DNA of 13,644 bases from Candidatus Neomicrothrix sp. UBA4742 (GTDB lineage: Bacteria; Actinomycetota; Acidimicrobiia; Acidimicrobiales; Acidimicrobilacustridaceae): assembly GCA_002403895.1 (NCBI GenBank), contig DHIQ01000177.1, forward strand, positions 1-13,644. Reading direction: 5' to 3'. A program made the position numbers and the translations under genes. Shown piece after piece: positions 1 through 6,466 of this stretch. Numbering within the stretch: the first letter of the stretch is position 1; every line of letters starts with the position of its first letter. The notes under the pieces are model-generated. The model had not been told where the DNA came from. It was given only the letters and a program-made list of their open reading frames with translations, and ran no database searches.

Positions 1-139
1 GCATGTGGTAGTGGCTGAAGCTGCAGGCGAAGATGGTGGTCGGGTCACCCTTTTCCACCCACCGCCGCCCGATGTCGAAGCTTCGGGTGGCCAAGCCGTC
101 CGGAGGATCCGCGTAGTGGTTGACGATCCAGATCCGCAT
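1..139 (-). CDS. Glycosyltransferase, N-terminal fragment (cut by window edge)
   Basis: Forty-six codons read leftward from an ATG at 139 and run off the left edge without a stop. The start is supported by a GAGGA ribosome-binding site (150-154, minus strand) ten bases upstream. The peptide opens MRIWIVNHYADPPDG and continues with RSFDIGRRWVEKGD and FACSFSHYH. This matches the first beta-strand and donor loop of GT-B, family 4 (WbuB-like) glycosyltransferases, which typically begin with a hydrophobic strand followed by N-[HQ]-Y and a glycine-rich segment. Such enzymes transfer a sugar from a nucleotide donor to a lipid-linked glycan at the inner face of the membrane. It starts 17 bases after the stop of the upstream dehydrogenase, so the two are probably cotranscribed. 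Donor and acceptor cannot be inferred from this fragment. Confidence 0.72.
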   Translation of the reverse strand, partial: MRIWIVNHYADPPDGLATRSFDIGRRWVEKGDPTTIFACSFSHYHM

Positions 140-156
140 GGCGCGGACGTCCTCTT

Positions 157-1356
157 CTACTTTCGTGTCGACAGCGACTCGGTCACCTCAACAGCGCCGC
201 GCACCAGGTCGATGAGAATCGGGCTCAGCCGGCGGAGTGCGGCGAGGTCGGTGTCGCGGTGCTTGAGCGCAATGACCACGGCATCGAAGCGGGTGTCGGG
301 GATCCCGCGCACGAGCTCGACCTCCTTGGGAAAGTTGGTCGTGTCCACGATGGGGTCGTAGACGACCACCGAATGGTGAGCCGCGAGCCCGCGCGCGAAG
401 GCGAGGGCGGCCGAGGCACGCGCGTCCGGATAGTTGGGCTTGTAGGACGCGCCGACCACGAGCACCCGGCCGCGCGCGATGCCGCCGGCGGCCAGCAGCT
501 CCCGAAGGTGCTCGGCCACACGCTCGATGACCTGCTCGTTGCCGGTGACGGCGTCCTGCAGGATCGGCATCTCGAGGCCGCTGCGCCTCGCCGCGTCCAG
601 GAGGTAGCGCGGCATGGTGGGGATGCAGGTGCCGCCCGCGCCGACGCCGGGCTGATGGGCCATGAAGGCGAAGGGCTTCGTGGCGGCGGCGTCGATCACG
701 TCCGCGGCTGTGATGCCCAGCCGCCGGCAGAGCTCGGCGAACTCGTTGATGAATGCGATGTTGACCAGCCGGAAGGAGTTCTCCAGCAGCTTCGATGCCT
801 CCGCCACCTCGACCGGGTCCACGGGATGCGTGGTGACGCCTGCTTCCTTATACAGGTCGATCGTCAGCCTCAAGGCCTCGGCGCTCGTCGCCCCGACCAC
901 GCGTGGGATCTCGCCCAGCTCGGTGCCGCGACCGGGATCGAATCGCTCGGGGGCGTGCGCGACCAGGCGCCCGTGCACGCCGAAGCGGGCGGCCAGCTCG
1001 CGGGTGAAGCCGATGGGCACCGTGCTTGCGACGACGATCAACCGGTCCTTGGCCTCGAACGATTGCGCATCGGTCACGAAACGGTCGAACGCGGCCATGC
1101 TGTTCTCGCCGGTCGGCGCCAGGTTGGGCAGGCAGAGGATGAGGACGTTGGCGTCGTTCAGGTCGGCGGCCCGAGTGGTGAGGCGCGAGCCCGGTTTCGC
1201 GTTCGCCGCCGTGCTCAGTGCCCGCACGCGCGACTCGGAAACGTCGTAGCCCACGGTCTGGTGGCCTGACCGCTGCCAGAGGGCGAGCTCCTGAGTTCCG
1301 ATGGTGCCGAGGCCGACCACGCCGACCCGTGAGATCGCGTTCAAATGACGAGCCAT
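157..1356 (-). CDS. Nucleotide-sugar dehydrogenase (UDP-GlcNAc/ManNAc dehydrogenase-like)
   Basis: A 399-residue protein of the UDP-glucose/GDP-mannose dehydrogenase superfamily, which oxidises the C6 alcohol of a nucleotide sugar to a carboxylate with two NAD+. The N-terminal Rossmann fold carries GLGTIG at residues 15-20. The substrate-handling segment HAPERFDPGR follows, then the central helix with EASKLLENSF (Lys189). The active-site loop GVGAGGTCIPTMP holds the nucleophilic Cys244. The C-terminal domain has GASYKPNYPDAR, the usual nucleotide-binding signature. The Ser/Thr-Val-Pro and SPER-like blocks resemble the WecC/WbpA branch rather than the UDP-glucose branch, but the canonical GGHCIPVDP is altered to GGTCIPTMP. 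It is somewhat shorter than the usual 420-440 residues. No clear Shine-Dalgarno precedes the ATG. It diverges from the Nudix operon and is followed by a glycosyltransferase, as expected in a polysaccharide locus. The family is secure; the substrate is not. Confidence 0.88.
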   Translation of the reverse strand: MARHLNAISRVGVVGLGTIGTQELALWQRSGHQTVGYDVSESRVRALSTAANAKPGSRLTTRAADLNDANVLILCLPNLAPTGENSMAAFDRFVTDAQSFEAKDRLIVVASTVPIGFTRELAARFGVHGRLVAHAPERFDPGRGTELGEIPRVVGATSAEALRLTIDLYKEAGVTTHPVDPVEVAEASKLLENSFRLVNIAFINEFAELCRRLGITAADVIDAAATKPFAFMAHQPGVGAGGTCIPTMPRYLLDAARRSGLEMPILQDAVTGNEQVIERVAEHLRELLAAGGIARGRVLVVGASYKPNYPDARASAALAFARGLAAHHSVVVYDPIVDTTNFPKEVELVRGIPDTRFDAVVIALKHRDTDLAALRRLSPILIDLVRGAVEVTESLSTRK

Positions 1357-1382
1357 ACGGTATCAGGGGGGCAGCCCAGCGT

Positions 1383-1411
1383 TGCTCCGCCCAGCGCGCC
1401 CAACGTATCAT
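1383..1411 (+). promoter_or_regulatory. Predicted promoter of the Nudix-SDR-dehydrogenase operon
   Basis: A -10 box TATCAT (1406-1411) matches the TATAAT consensus at five of six bases. It is separated by exactly 17 bases from TTGCTC (1383-1388), which keeps the TTG of the -35 box. Transcription would start near 1418, leaving about 25 bases before the TTG start at 1443. It lies in the 86-base gap between two divergent genes, the only place where the plus-strand operon could start locally. This is inferred from sequence alone. Confidence 0.5.
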
Positions 1412-1442
1412 TGGCCGACTGTGAGGCGATCTGGGCTCCATT

Positions 1443-2015
1443 TTGAGCGGTAGCGAATGGACAGTCGAGTCAACCACGAGCCTGCTGCGCCGGGAACCGT
1501 GGTTAGAGGTGCTTGAAGAGCACATCAAGCTGCCGGACGGACGCCGCGTCGACGACTTCTACACCATCCGCCTCCGTGACTTCGTGGTCGTGGCCGCGCT
1601 CACCGACGAAGGCAAGCTCGTGACCGTGGAGCACTACCGGCATGGGTCGCGTTCGGTGACGCAGGGCCTTCCATCCGGCTTCATCGACGAGGGCGAGAGC
1701 CCGGTCGCGGCAGCCCGTCGCGAGCTGCGCGAGGAGGCCGGGTACGAGGCCTCGGAGTGGTCGGACCTGGGCCGTTACGTAGTCGACGGCAACCGCGGGT
1801 GCGGGACCGAGCATGTGTTCCTGGCCCGGGGCGCCAGGCGGGTCGGCGACCCGGTCCACGTGGACCTGGCCGCGACCACCGTGCACCTGGTCGCGCTGGA
1901 GCGGGCCGTCGAATCGATGTGGTATGGAGACATGCGCGAGCTGGCCTGCGTGGCTGCGCTCGCGTTGGCTGTGATAAGAATCAACGCGGACACGGTGTCC
2001 GCTGGGAGAGCTTGA
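1443..2015 (+). CDS. Nudix hydrolase (ADP-ribose/nucleotide-sugar pyrophosphatase-like)
   Basis: A 190-residue protein with a perfect Nudix box at residues 79-101: G, five residues, E, seven residues, then RELREEAGY, which supplies the metal-binding glutamates. The upstream LPSGFID and the overall length fit the ADP-ribose pyrophosphatase subgroup, which splits nucleoside-diphosphate-sugar or ADP-ribose pyrophosphate bonds. The TTG start is forced: an in-frame TGA lies at 1422 and no ATG or GTG appears in frame before the conserved EPWLEVLEEH segment. Its ribosome-binding site is weak. It is the first gene after the predicted promoter, and its TGA overlaps the proposed start of the next gene, so it is cotranscribed with sugar-nucleotide enzymes. 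It may recycle or police a nucleotide sugar made by the operon; this is inference from position only. Confidence 0.85.
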   Translation: MSGSEWTVESTTSLLRREPWLEVLEEHIKLPDGRRVDDFYTIRLRDFVVVAALTDEGKLVTVEHYRHGSRSVTQGLPSGFIDEGESPVAAARRELREEAGYEASEWSDLGRYVVDGNRGCGTEHVFLARGARRVGDPVHVDLAATTVHLVALERAVESMWYGDMRELACVAALALAVIRINADTVSAGRA

Positions 2016-3148
2016 ATAGATTGCAACCGAACCAGCCCCGCGACAGCGATCGCATCCGCGACTGGAAGAACCGAAGCGTCCTGGTGACGGGCGGGGCTTC
2101 GTTCATCGGGTCGCACGTCATCGACAAGCTGGTCGAGCGTGGCGCGAACAAGATTCGCGTCACCGACGACCTTTCGAGCGGAACGCTCGACAACATCCGC
2201 GGCCACATCGACAGCGGCGTGGTCGAGGTCGAGCAGGTCGACCTGCTGACCCCCGGCGCCGCCGAGGCTGCAACTCGCGGCATCGACGTCGTCTTCCACC
2301 TGGCGGCGATCCACGGCGGACGCGGCTACGTCGAGATGCACGACGCCGAGTGCGGTCGCAACCTCGTGATGGATGGCCTGCTGGTCAAGGCCTCGATGGA
2401 CCAGGGGGTCGACAAGTTCGTGTTCGCCTCGTCCGGTTGCGTATATCCCAACTACATCCAGCAGGACCTCTCGAAGGAGCTGTACCTGACGGAGGACATG
2501 GTCGGGCCGCCCTACGACTCGGACCACCTGTACGGCTGGGCCAAGCTTATGTGCGAGCTGACCCTTCAAGCCCAGTACCGCCAGCGAGGCTTCAAGTCCG
2601 TGTCCCTCCGCTTCTTCACCGTGTACGGCGAGCGCGGCGTCGAGAACCACGCCGTGATCGCCATGATCGCCCGCGCCTTCATGGGCCAGAACCCGTTCGA
2701 GGTCTGGGGCGACGGCAACCAGGTCCGCAACTGGACGTACGTCGGCGACATCGCCGAGGGCATGATCGTGGCCGCGGAGAGCGGCGTTGTGGATGGCACC
2801 CCGATCAACCTCGGCACGATGGAGCGCACCCGGGTCATCGATGCGGTCCACGAAGTGCTTCGCTATACCGGCAGGCAAGCCGACATCAAGTTCCTGACCC
2901 ACATGCCCACCGGCCCGCTGAACAGGGTCGCGAGCAACAAGCTGGCCAAGGATCTCATTGGATGGAGCCCGAAGCTCACGTTCGTCGAAGGACTGCACAA
3001 GACCATCGACTGGTACTTCTCGACCAAGGACGTCAACAAGGTGCGCTCTTCCTTCGAGCGCATGCTGACCGACCGCGGCGAGGACAAGGGCGCCGAGCCC
3101 GAACCGGCCAAGGCCGGAGCCCGGGACAAGATCCGGGGACGCGCCTGA
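2012..3148 (+). CDS. Extended SDR: NAD-dependent nucleotide-sugar epimerase/dehydratase
   Basis: A 378-residue extended short-chain dehydrogenase/reductase. The NAD-binding TGGASFIGSH motif is at residues 26-35, FHLAA follows the fourth strand, and the catalytic elements are FASSGCVYP (Cys143) and YGWAK (Tyr174, Lys178). The C-terminal substrate domain contains WGDGNQVRNWTYVGDIAEG. A charged, low-complexity tail of about 30 residues follows the fold. Cys143 occupies the position of the catalytic cysteine of GDP-mannose 3,5-epimerase, but the GGREKAP block of that enzyme is replaced by ERGVENHA, so the second acid/base lysine is missing. The start is uncertain: TTG at 2012 overlaps the Nudix stop, while TTG at 2021 lies at a better distance from the GGGAGAG at 2004-2010. 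The stop overlaps the next ATG by one base. The reaction may be epimerisation or dehydration of a UDP- or GDP-sugar; the substrate is unknown. Confidence 0.85.
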   Translation: MNRLQPNQPRDSDRIRDWKNRSVLVTGGASFIGSHVIDKLVERGANKIRVTDDLSSGTLDNIRGHIDSGVVEVEQVDLLTPGAAEAATRGIDVVFHLAAIHGGRGYVEMHDAECGRNLVMDGLLVKASMDQGVDKFVFASSGCVYPNYIQQDLSKELYLTEDMVGPPYDSDHLYGWAKLMCELTLQAQYRQRGFKSVSLRFFTVYGERGVENHAVIAMIARAFMGQNPFEVWGDGNQVRNWTYVGDIAEGMIVAAESGVVDGTPINLGTMERTRVIDAVHEVLRYTGRQADIKFLTHMPTGPLNRVASNKLAKDLIGWSPKLTFVEGLHKTIDWYFSTKDVNKVRSSFERMLTDRGEDKGAEPEPAKAGARDKIRGRA

Positions 3149-4473
3149 TGCCGGCCAAGCCGACCATCTCCGTCATCGGCCTCGGCAAGCTCGGCGCCTG
3201 CATCGCCGCGTCTTTCGCGCACAAGGGCTTCTCCGTGATCGGCGCCGACGTCTCGGCGAAGACGGTGGAGCTCGTCAACCAGGGCAAGGCCCCGGTGACC
3301 GAGCCCCAGCTCAGCGAGATGATGGACGGCGCCAAAGACCGGCTTAGCGCCACACAGGACGTCGCCCAGGCCGTGGTCGACTCGGACGTGACCCTGATCG
3401 TGGTCCCGACCCCCAGCACCGCCGAGGGCGGCTTCTCGATCGACTACGTGATCGAGGCGGCGAAGTCCATCGGGCGCGGGCTTAAAGCCAAGAAGGGCTA
3501 TCACCTGGTCGTCCTCACGAGCACCGTCCTGCCGGGATCGACCGAGTACGGGATGATCCCGGTGCTCGAGCGCGAGTCGGGCAAGAAGGTCGACAAGGAT
3601 TTCGGAGTCTGCTACAGCCCGGAGTTCATCGCCCTCGGGTCGGTGGTGCGTGATCTGCTCCACCCCGATCTCATTCTGGTGGGGGAGAGCGACCCGGAAT
3701 CCGGTCAGAAGCTCGGCGACCTGATGTCCTCGGTGGTGCTCACCGAGCCACCGGTTCAGCGGATGAATCTGGTGAACGCGGAGTTGGCCAAGATCTCGGT
3801 GAACACCTTCGTCACGACCAAGATCTCCTACGCCAACATGTTGGCCGAGATGTGCGAGCAGCTTCCTGATGCCGACGTCGATGCGGTCACCGCCGCCATA
3901 GGGCTCGACAGCCGCATCGGCAGCAAGTACCTCAAGGGGGCGACGCCGTACGGTGGCCCGTGCTTCCCTCGCGACAACGTCGCCCTGTCCCGTTTGGCCC
4001 GGTCCCTGGGGGTCACCGCCGACATCGCCGAGGCGACCGACGCCATCAACCGCCGCCAGGTCGATCGGTTGGCCACCCGGCTGGTGGGCCGGGTGCCGGC
4101 GGGCGGCCGCGTGGCCATCCTGGGCCTCTCCTATAAGCCCGACACGCCCGTGGTGGAAGAAGCGTTCGGGATGGGCCTGGCCGCCGCGTTGGTCGAGGCC
4201 GGACTCGCCGTCGACGTCCATGACCCGGCAGCACTCGAATCGGCCCGGTCCGTACTCGGCTCGTCCGTCACCTACCACGACGCGGCGAGCGCCTGCCTGG
4301 TCGGCGCGGACGCGGTGGTGATCGCCACGCCGTGGCCCGAGTTCGCCGAGCTGACCGGCGCTGCCTTCGACACCGGCCGCAAGCCCCTGGTCGTGGACTG
4401 CTGGCGCATCCTGCCCGAGGCCACCACCGAGGCCCTGGAGGTCTGGCACATCGGAACGGGAGCCCAGATCTAA
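3148..4473 (+). CDS. UDP-glucose 6-dehydrogenase-like nucleotide-sugar dehydrogenase
   Basis: A 441-residue enzyme of the UDP-glucose/GDP-mannose dehydrogenase superfamily, predicted to oxidise UDP-glucose (or a close analogue) to its uronic acid with two NAD+. The Rossmann motif GLGKLG is at residues 11-16, followed by VVPTPS, TSTVLPGSTE and CYSPEFIALG. The central helix has LAKISVNTF (Lys215), and the active-site loop YGGPCFPRD carries Cys272 in the GG-x-CFP[KR]D form typical of UDP-glucose rather than UDP-HexNAc enzymes. LSYKPDTPVVEEA opens the C-terminal domain; the latter has Val-Val-Glu-Glu where many relatives have an Asp-x-Arg-Glu pattern. The ATG overlaps the preceding TGA by one base, showing translational coupling. 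It is the second dehydrogenase of this superfamily in the locus and differs strongly from the one at 157-1356. Family certain; UDP-glucose as substrate is likely but unproven. Confidence 0.88.
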   Translation: MPAKPTISVIGLGKLGACIAASFAHKGFSVIGADVSAKTVELVNQGKAPVTEPQLSEMMDGAKDRLSATQDVAQAVVDSDVTLIVVPTPSTAEGGFSIDYVIEAAKSIGRGLKAKKGYHLVVLTSTVLPGSTEYGMIPVLERESGKKVDKDFGVCYSPEFIALGSVVRDLLHPDLILVGESDPESGQKLGDLMSSVVLTEPPVQRMNLVNAELAKISVNTFVTTKISYANMLAEMCEQLPDADVDAVTAAIGLDSRIGSKYLKGATPYGGPCFPRDNVALSRLARSLGVTADIAEATDAINRRQVDRLATRLVGRVPAGGRVAILGLSYKPDTPVVEEAFGMGLAAALVEAGLAVDVHDPAALESARSVLGSSVTYHDAASACLVGADAVVIATPWPEFAELTGAAFDTGRKPLVVDCWRILPEATTEALEVWHIGTGAQI

Positions 4474-4520
4474 CATCGGGGGCGGCCGAGGCCTTCAGGA
4501 ACGCGGGCCCAGAGCCGAAA

Positions 4521-4541
4521 GGTACGAAGAACACTTGTACC
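4521..4541 (+). repeat. Hairpin in the leader of the GDP-mannose epimerase gene
   Basis: GGTACGAAG and CTTGTACC can pair as an eight-base-pair stem with one bulged G around an AACA loop. It ends five bases before the GGGGAGGA ribosome-binding site of the next gene, inside the only sizeable gap (90 bases) of the operon. No T-run follows, so it is not a classical terminator. It may be an RNA processing or stability element; the function is unknown. Confidence 0.4.
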
Positions 4542-4546
4542 AACTT

Positions 4547-4554
4547 GGGGAGGA
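4547..4554 (+). promoter_or_regulatory. Strong ribosome-binding site setting the epimerase start
   Basis: GGGGAGGA lies nine bases before the ATG at 4564 and 15 bases before the in-frame ATG at 4570, so it selects 4564. It is the strongest Shine-Dalgarno sequence among the sugar genes here. Confidence 0.7.
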
Positions 4555-4563
4555 TCGGCGCTG

Positions 4564-5574
4564 ATGGTGATGCACGAGGATGATCTGATCGTGGTGGCCG
4601 GGGCGGGTGGCTTCATCGGTGGCGCGTTGGTGACCAGCCTGCTCAACCAGGGCTACCGCCGGATCCGGGCGGTGGACGCCAAGCCCATCGGCCAGTGGCA
4701 CCAGCGCCCACCGGACGTCGAGTACGTCCAGGCCGACCTCCGCCCCGCGGATGCCTGCTACAAGGTGACCGAGGGGGCCTCGTACGTCTTCGACCTGGCT
4801 GCGGACATGGGGGGCATGGGGTTCATCGAGTACCACAAGGCCGATTGCATGCTGTCGGTGCTCATCAGCTCGCACCTGCTGCTGGCGGCCCGTGACCTCG
4901 ACGTCAAGCGTTTCTTCTTCTCTTCCTCGGCATGTGTGTACAACGCCGACCGGCAGACCGAGGCGGACGTCGTCGCCCTGCGGGAACAGGACGCCTACCC
5001 GGCCATGCCCGAGGACGGGTACGGCTGGGAGAAGCTCTTCACCGAGCGCATGTGCCGGCACTTCACCGACGAGTTCGGTCTGGCCACGCGCGTGGCTCGG
5101 TACCACAACGTGTACGGGCCCAACGGCACGTGGGATGGCGGCCGCGAGAAGGCGCCGGCGGCCATCTGTCGCAAGGTCGTCCAGGCCAAGCTCACCGGCA
5201 ACCACGAGCTCGAGATCTGGGGCGACGGCGAGCAGACTCGGAGCTTCATGTACATCGACGACTGCCTGGAAGGCACGCTCCGCCTGATGGAGAGCGATCA
5301 CTCCGATCCGCTGAACGTGGGGAGCGACCAGCTGGTGACGATCAATCAGCTGGTGGACATCGCCGAGGAGCTCGCCGGGATCAGGCTGAAGCGGGTGTAC
5401 AACCTCGATGCTCCCAAGGGGGTCCGGGGCCGCAACAGCGACAATGCCGAGATCCGGGAGGCTCTCGGTTGGGCCCCGGACATCTCCCTGGAGATCGGGC
5501 TCGAGCGCACGTACTCGTGGATCCACGACCAATTGCTCGCTGGTCGCCGCGATCCGAGTCTCGTCGGCATCTGA
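4564..5574 (+). CDS. gme: GDP-mannose 3,5-epimerase
   Basis: A 336-residue extended SDR that closely follows plant GDP-mannose 3,5-epimerase, which converts GDP-D-mannose to GDP-L-galactose (and GDP-L-gulose). The Rossmann motif GAGGFIG is at residues 13-19. FDLAADMGGMGFIEYHKAD, SSSACVYN, DGYGWEK, NVYGPNGTWDGGREKAPAA, WGDGEQTRSFMYIDDC and GVRGRNSDN are all blocks characteristic of the family. Cys124, Tyr153, Lys157 and Lys196 correspond to Cys145, Tyr174, Lys178 and Lys217 of the Arabidopsis enzyme as I recall it, with a constant offset of 21, so the active site is complete and ungapped. The start is fixed by the ribosome-binding site at 4547-4554. It lies 90 bases after the UDP-glucose-dehydrogenase-like gene on the same strand and probably belongs to that operon. 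The product would feed an L-sugar into the surface glycan. Plants use it for vitamin C; no other ascorbate gene is visible here. Confidence 0.92.
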   Translation: MVMHEDDLIVVAGAGGFIGGALVTSLLNQGYRRIRAVDAKPIGQWHQRPPDVEYVQADLRPADACYKVTEGASYVFDLAADMGGMGFIEYHKADCMLSVLISSHLLLAARDLDVKRFFFSSSACVYNADRQTEADVVALREQDAYPAMPEDGYGWEKLFTERMCRHFTDEFGLATRVARYHNVYGPNGTWDGGREKAPAAICRKVVQAKLTGNHELEIWGDGEQTRSFMYIDDCLEGTLRLMESDHSDPLNVGSDQLVTINQLVDIAEELAGIRLKRVYNLDAPKGVRGRNSDNAEIREALGWAPDISLEIGLERTYSWIHDQLLAGRRDPSLVGI

Positions 5575-5586
5575 GGGGTCCCGGAG

Positions 5587-6426
5587 CTAGGCGAGTCGGG
5601 CGCGGGCCATCGTGTGCCAGCCGAGCTCTTTTTCGAGTTCGGCCAGTTCGGCGTCGCTCACGCCGGCCCAGGCCGCGTCCTTCTGGTACTTGTAGTTCTT
5701 GTAGGCCTCGACGTCCCACGTGAAGATGTGGGCCTTGCTGACGTCGAACACGTCGAAGCCGTCGAGCAGCCTCCGCACCCCGTCGGGTGTGTACGAGTAG
5801 GTCACCGGGCAGCCCGTCTGCGCCTCGGAGTTGCGGGCGATGAGCTCGTCCAGGCGGCCGAGGTCCCAGACGCCCTCCTCCCGCATCACCGCGAAGAGCT
5901 TGTAGCTCACCCGGCTGTAGACCATGAGCCGCAGCTCGCTGGACGGCGTGAGGTAGCGGCGTATCTGGTCGACGGCCGCACTGGGGTTGGGGGTGTGGTG
6001 GATGACGCCGAAGGAGTACACGAGGTCGTAGGGCTCGACCTTGACGGCGTCGGTGAGGTGCTCGGCGTTGGCCTGGACGAAGGTGATGCTGTCGAGGCCG
6101 AAGACCTCGGCGCGGCGACGGGCCAAGGTCAGGGACTCATCGGAGAGGTCGACGGCCGTGACCTGGGCGCCGGCGCGGGCGAAGTTCATGGTGTCGGTGC
6201 CGATCCCGCAACCGACCTCGAGCACCCGCTTGCCCGCCCAGGACGGGAAGTCGGCGAACGCCGGGATGTGGGGCTCTACGAAGTACTTCCGAGCCTCGAC
6301 CTCGTCGAAGTACTCACGCGTGCCGACGGGCTGGGGGGAGTGACGAACGTTGCAGGGACGGTCGTTCCAATAGGCCTGGACGGTGTCGATGCTGACATCT
6401 GCGAACGTCGAATCAGGCTGGTCCAT
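5587..6426 (-). CDS. Class I SAM-dependent methyltransferase of polysaccharide-locus type
   Basis: A 279-residue protein. After a leader with AYWNDRPCNVRHS and EYFDEVEARKYFVEPHIP, a segment that recurs in methyltransferases of O-antigen and capsule loci, comes the SAM-binding fold: VLEVGCGIG at residues 68-76, an acidic residue at the end of strand two in VTAVDLS, and the post-motif YDLVYSFGVIHHTPNP. The rest is a family-specific C-terminal domain ending near ELEKELGWHTMARARLA. A sugar or lipid-linked glycan is the likely acceptor, but this is inferred from context. I chose the ATG at 6426 over an in-frame GTG at 6450. Neither has a Shine-Dalgarno, but a TACGCT box lies six bases before the ATG, which suits leaderless expression. 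Its stop is only 12 bases from the convergent epimerase stop, with no terminator hairpin between. Confidence 0.85.
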   Translation of the reverse strand: MDQPDSTFADVSIDTVQAYWNDRPCNVRHSPQPVGTREYFDEVEARKYFVEPHIPAFADFPSWAGKRVLEVGCGIGTDTMNFARAGAQVTAVDLSDESLTLARRRAEVFGLDSITFVQANAEHLTDAVKVEPYDLVYSFGVIHHTPNPSAAVDQIRRYLTPSSELRLMVYSRVSYKLFAVMREEGVWDLGRLDELIARNSEAQTGCPVTYSYTPDGVRRLLDGFDVFDVSKAHIFTWDVEAYKNYKYQKDAAWAGVSDAELAELEKELGWHTMARARLA

Positions 6427-6432
6427 GGCGAC

Positions 6433-6438
6433 AGCGTA
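6433..6438 (-). promoter_or_regulatory. TACGCT -10 box, leaderless-type promoter of the methyltransferase
   Basis: On the minus strand, TACGCT (pattern TAnnnT) ends six bases before the ATG at 6426. That places the expected transcription start on the A of the start codon. No Shine-Dalgarno or convincing -35 box is present. Confidence 0.45.
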
Positions 6439-6466
6439 GGCGCGTGCCACCCGGCAAATGATCGGC

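Noticed and set aside
2863-4476. A long open frame on the minus strand opposite the UDP-glucose-dehydrogenase-like gene
   Set aside because: It is antisense to a well-conserved enzyme, its translation is rich in Gly, His, Asp and Arg with no recognisable motif, and such frames are expected in GC-rich codon-biased DNA.
4495-5532. Minus-strand open frame opposite the GDP-mannose 3,5-epimerase gene
   Set aside because: The epimerase reading is unambiguous, and the antisense translation has no family features. The same holds for long antisense frames at 5614-6474, 9336-10607 and 1775-2998.
4564-5574. Vitamin C (ascorbate) pathway
   Set aside because: The epimerase belongs to that pathway only in plants. 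No phosphorylase, dehydrogenase or lactonase of the pathway is in the window, and the neighbours indicate glycan synthesis.
5575-5586. Bidirectional terminator between the convergent epimerase and methyltransferase genes
   Set aside because: Only 12 bases separate the stops, and I see no hairpin with a T-run on either strand.
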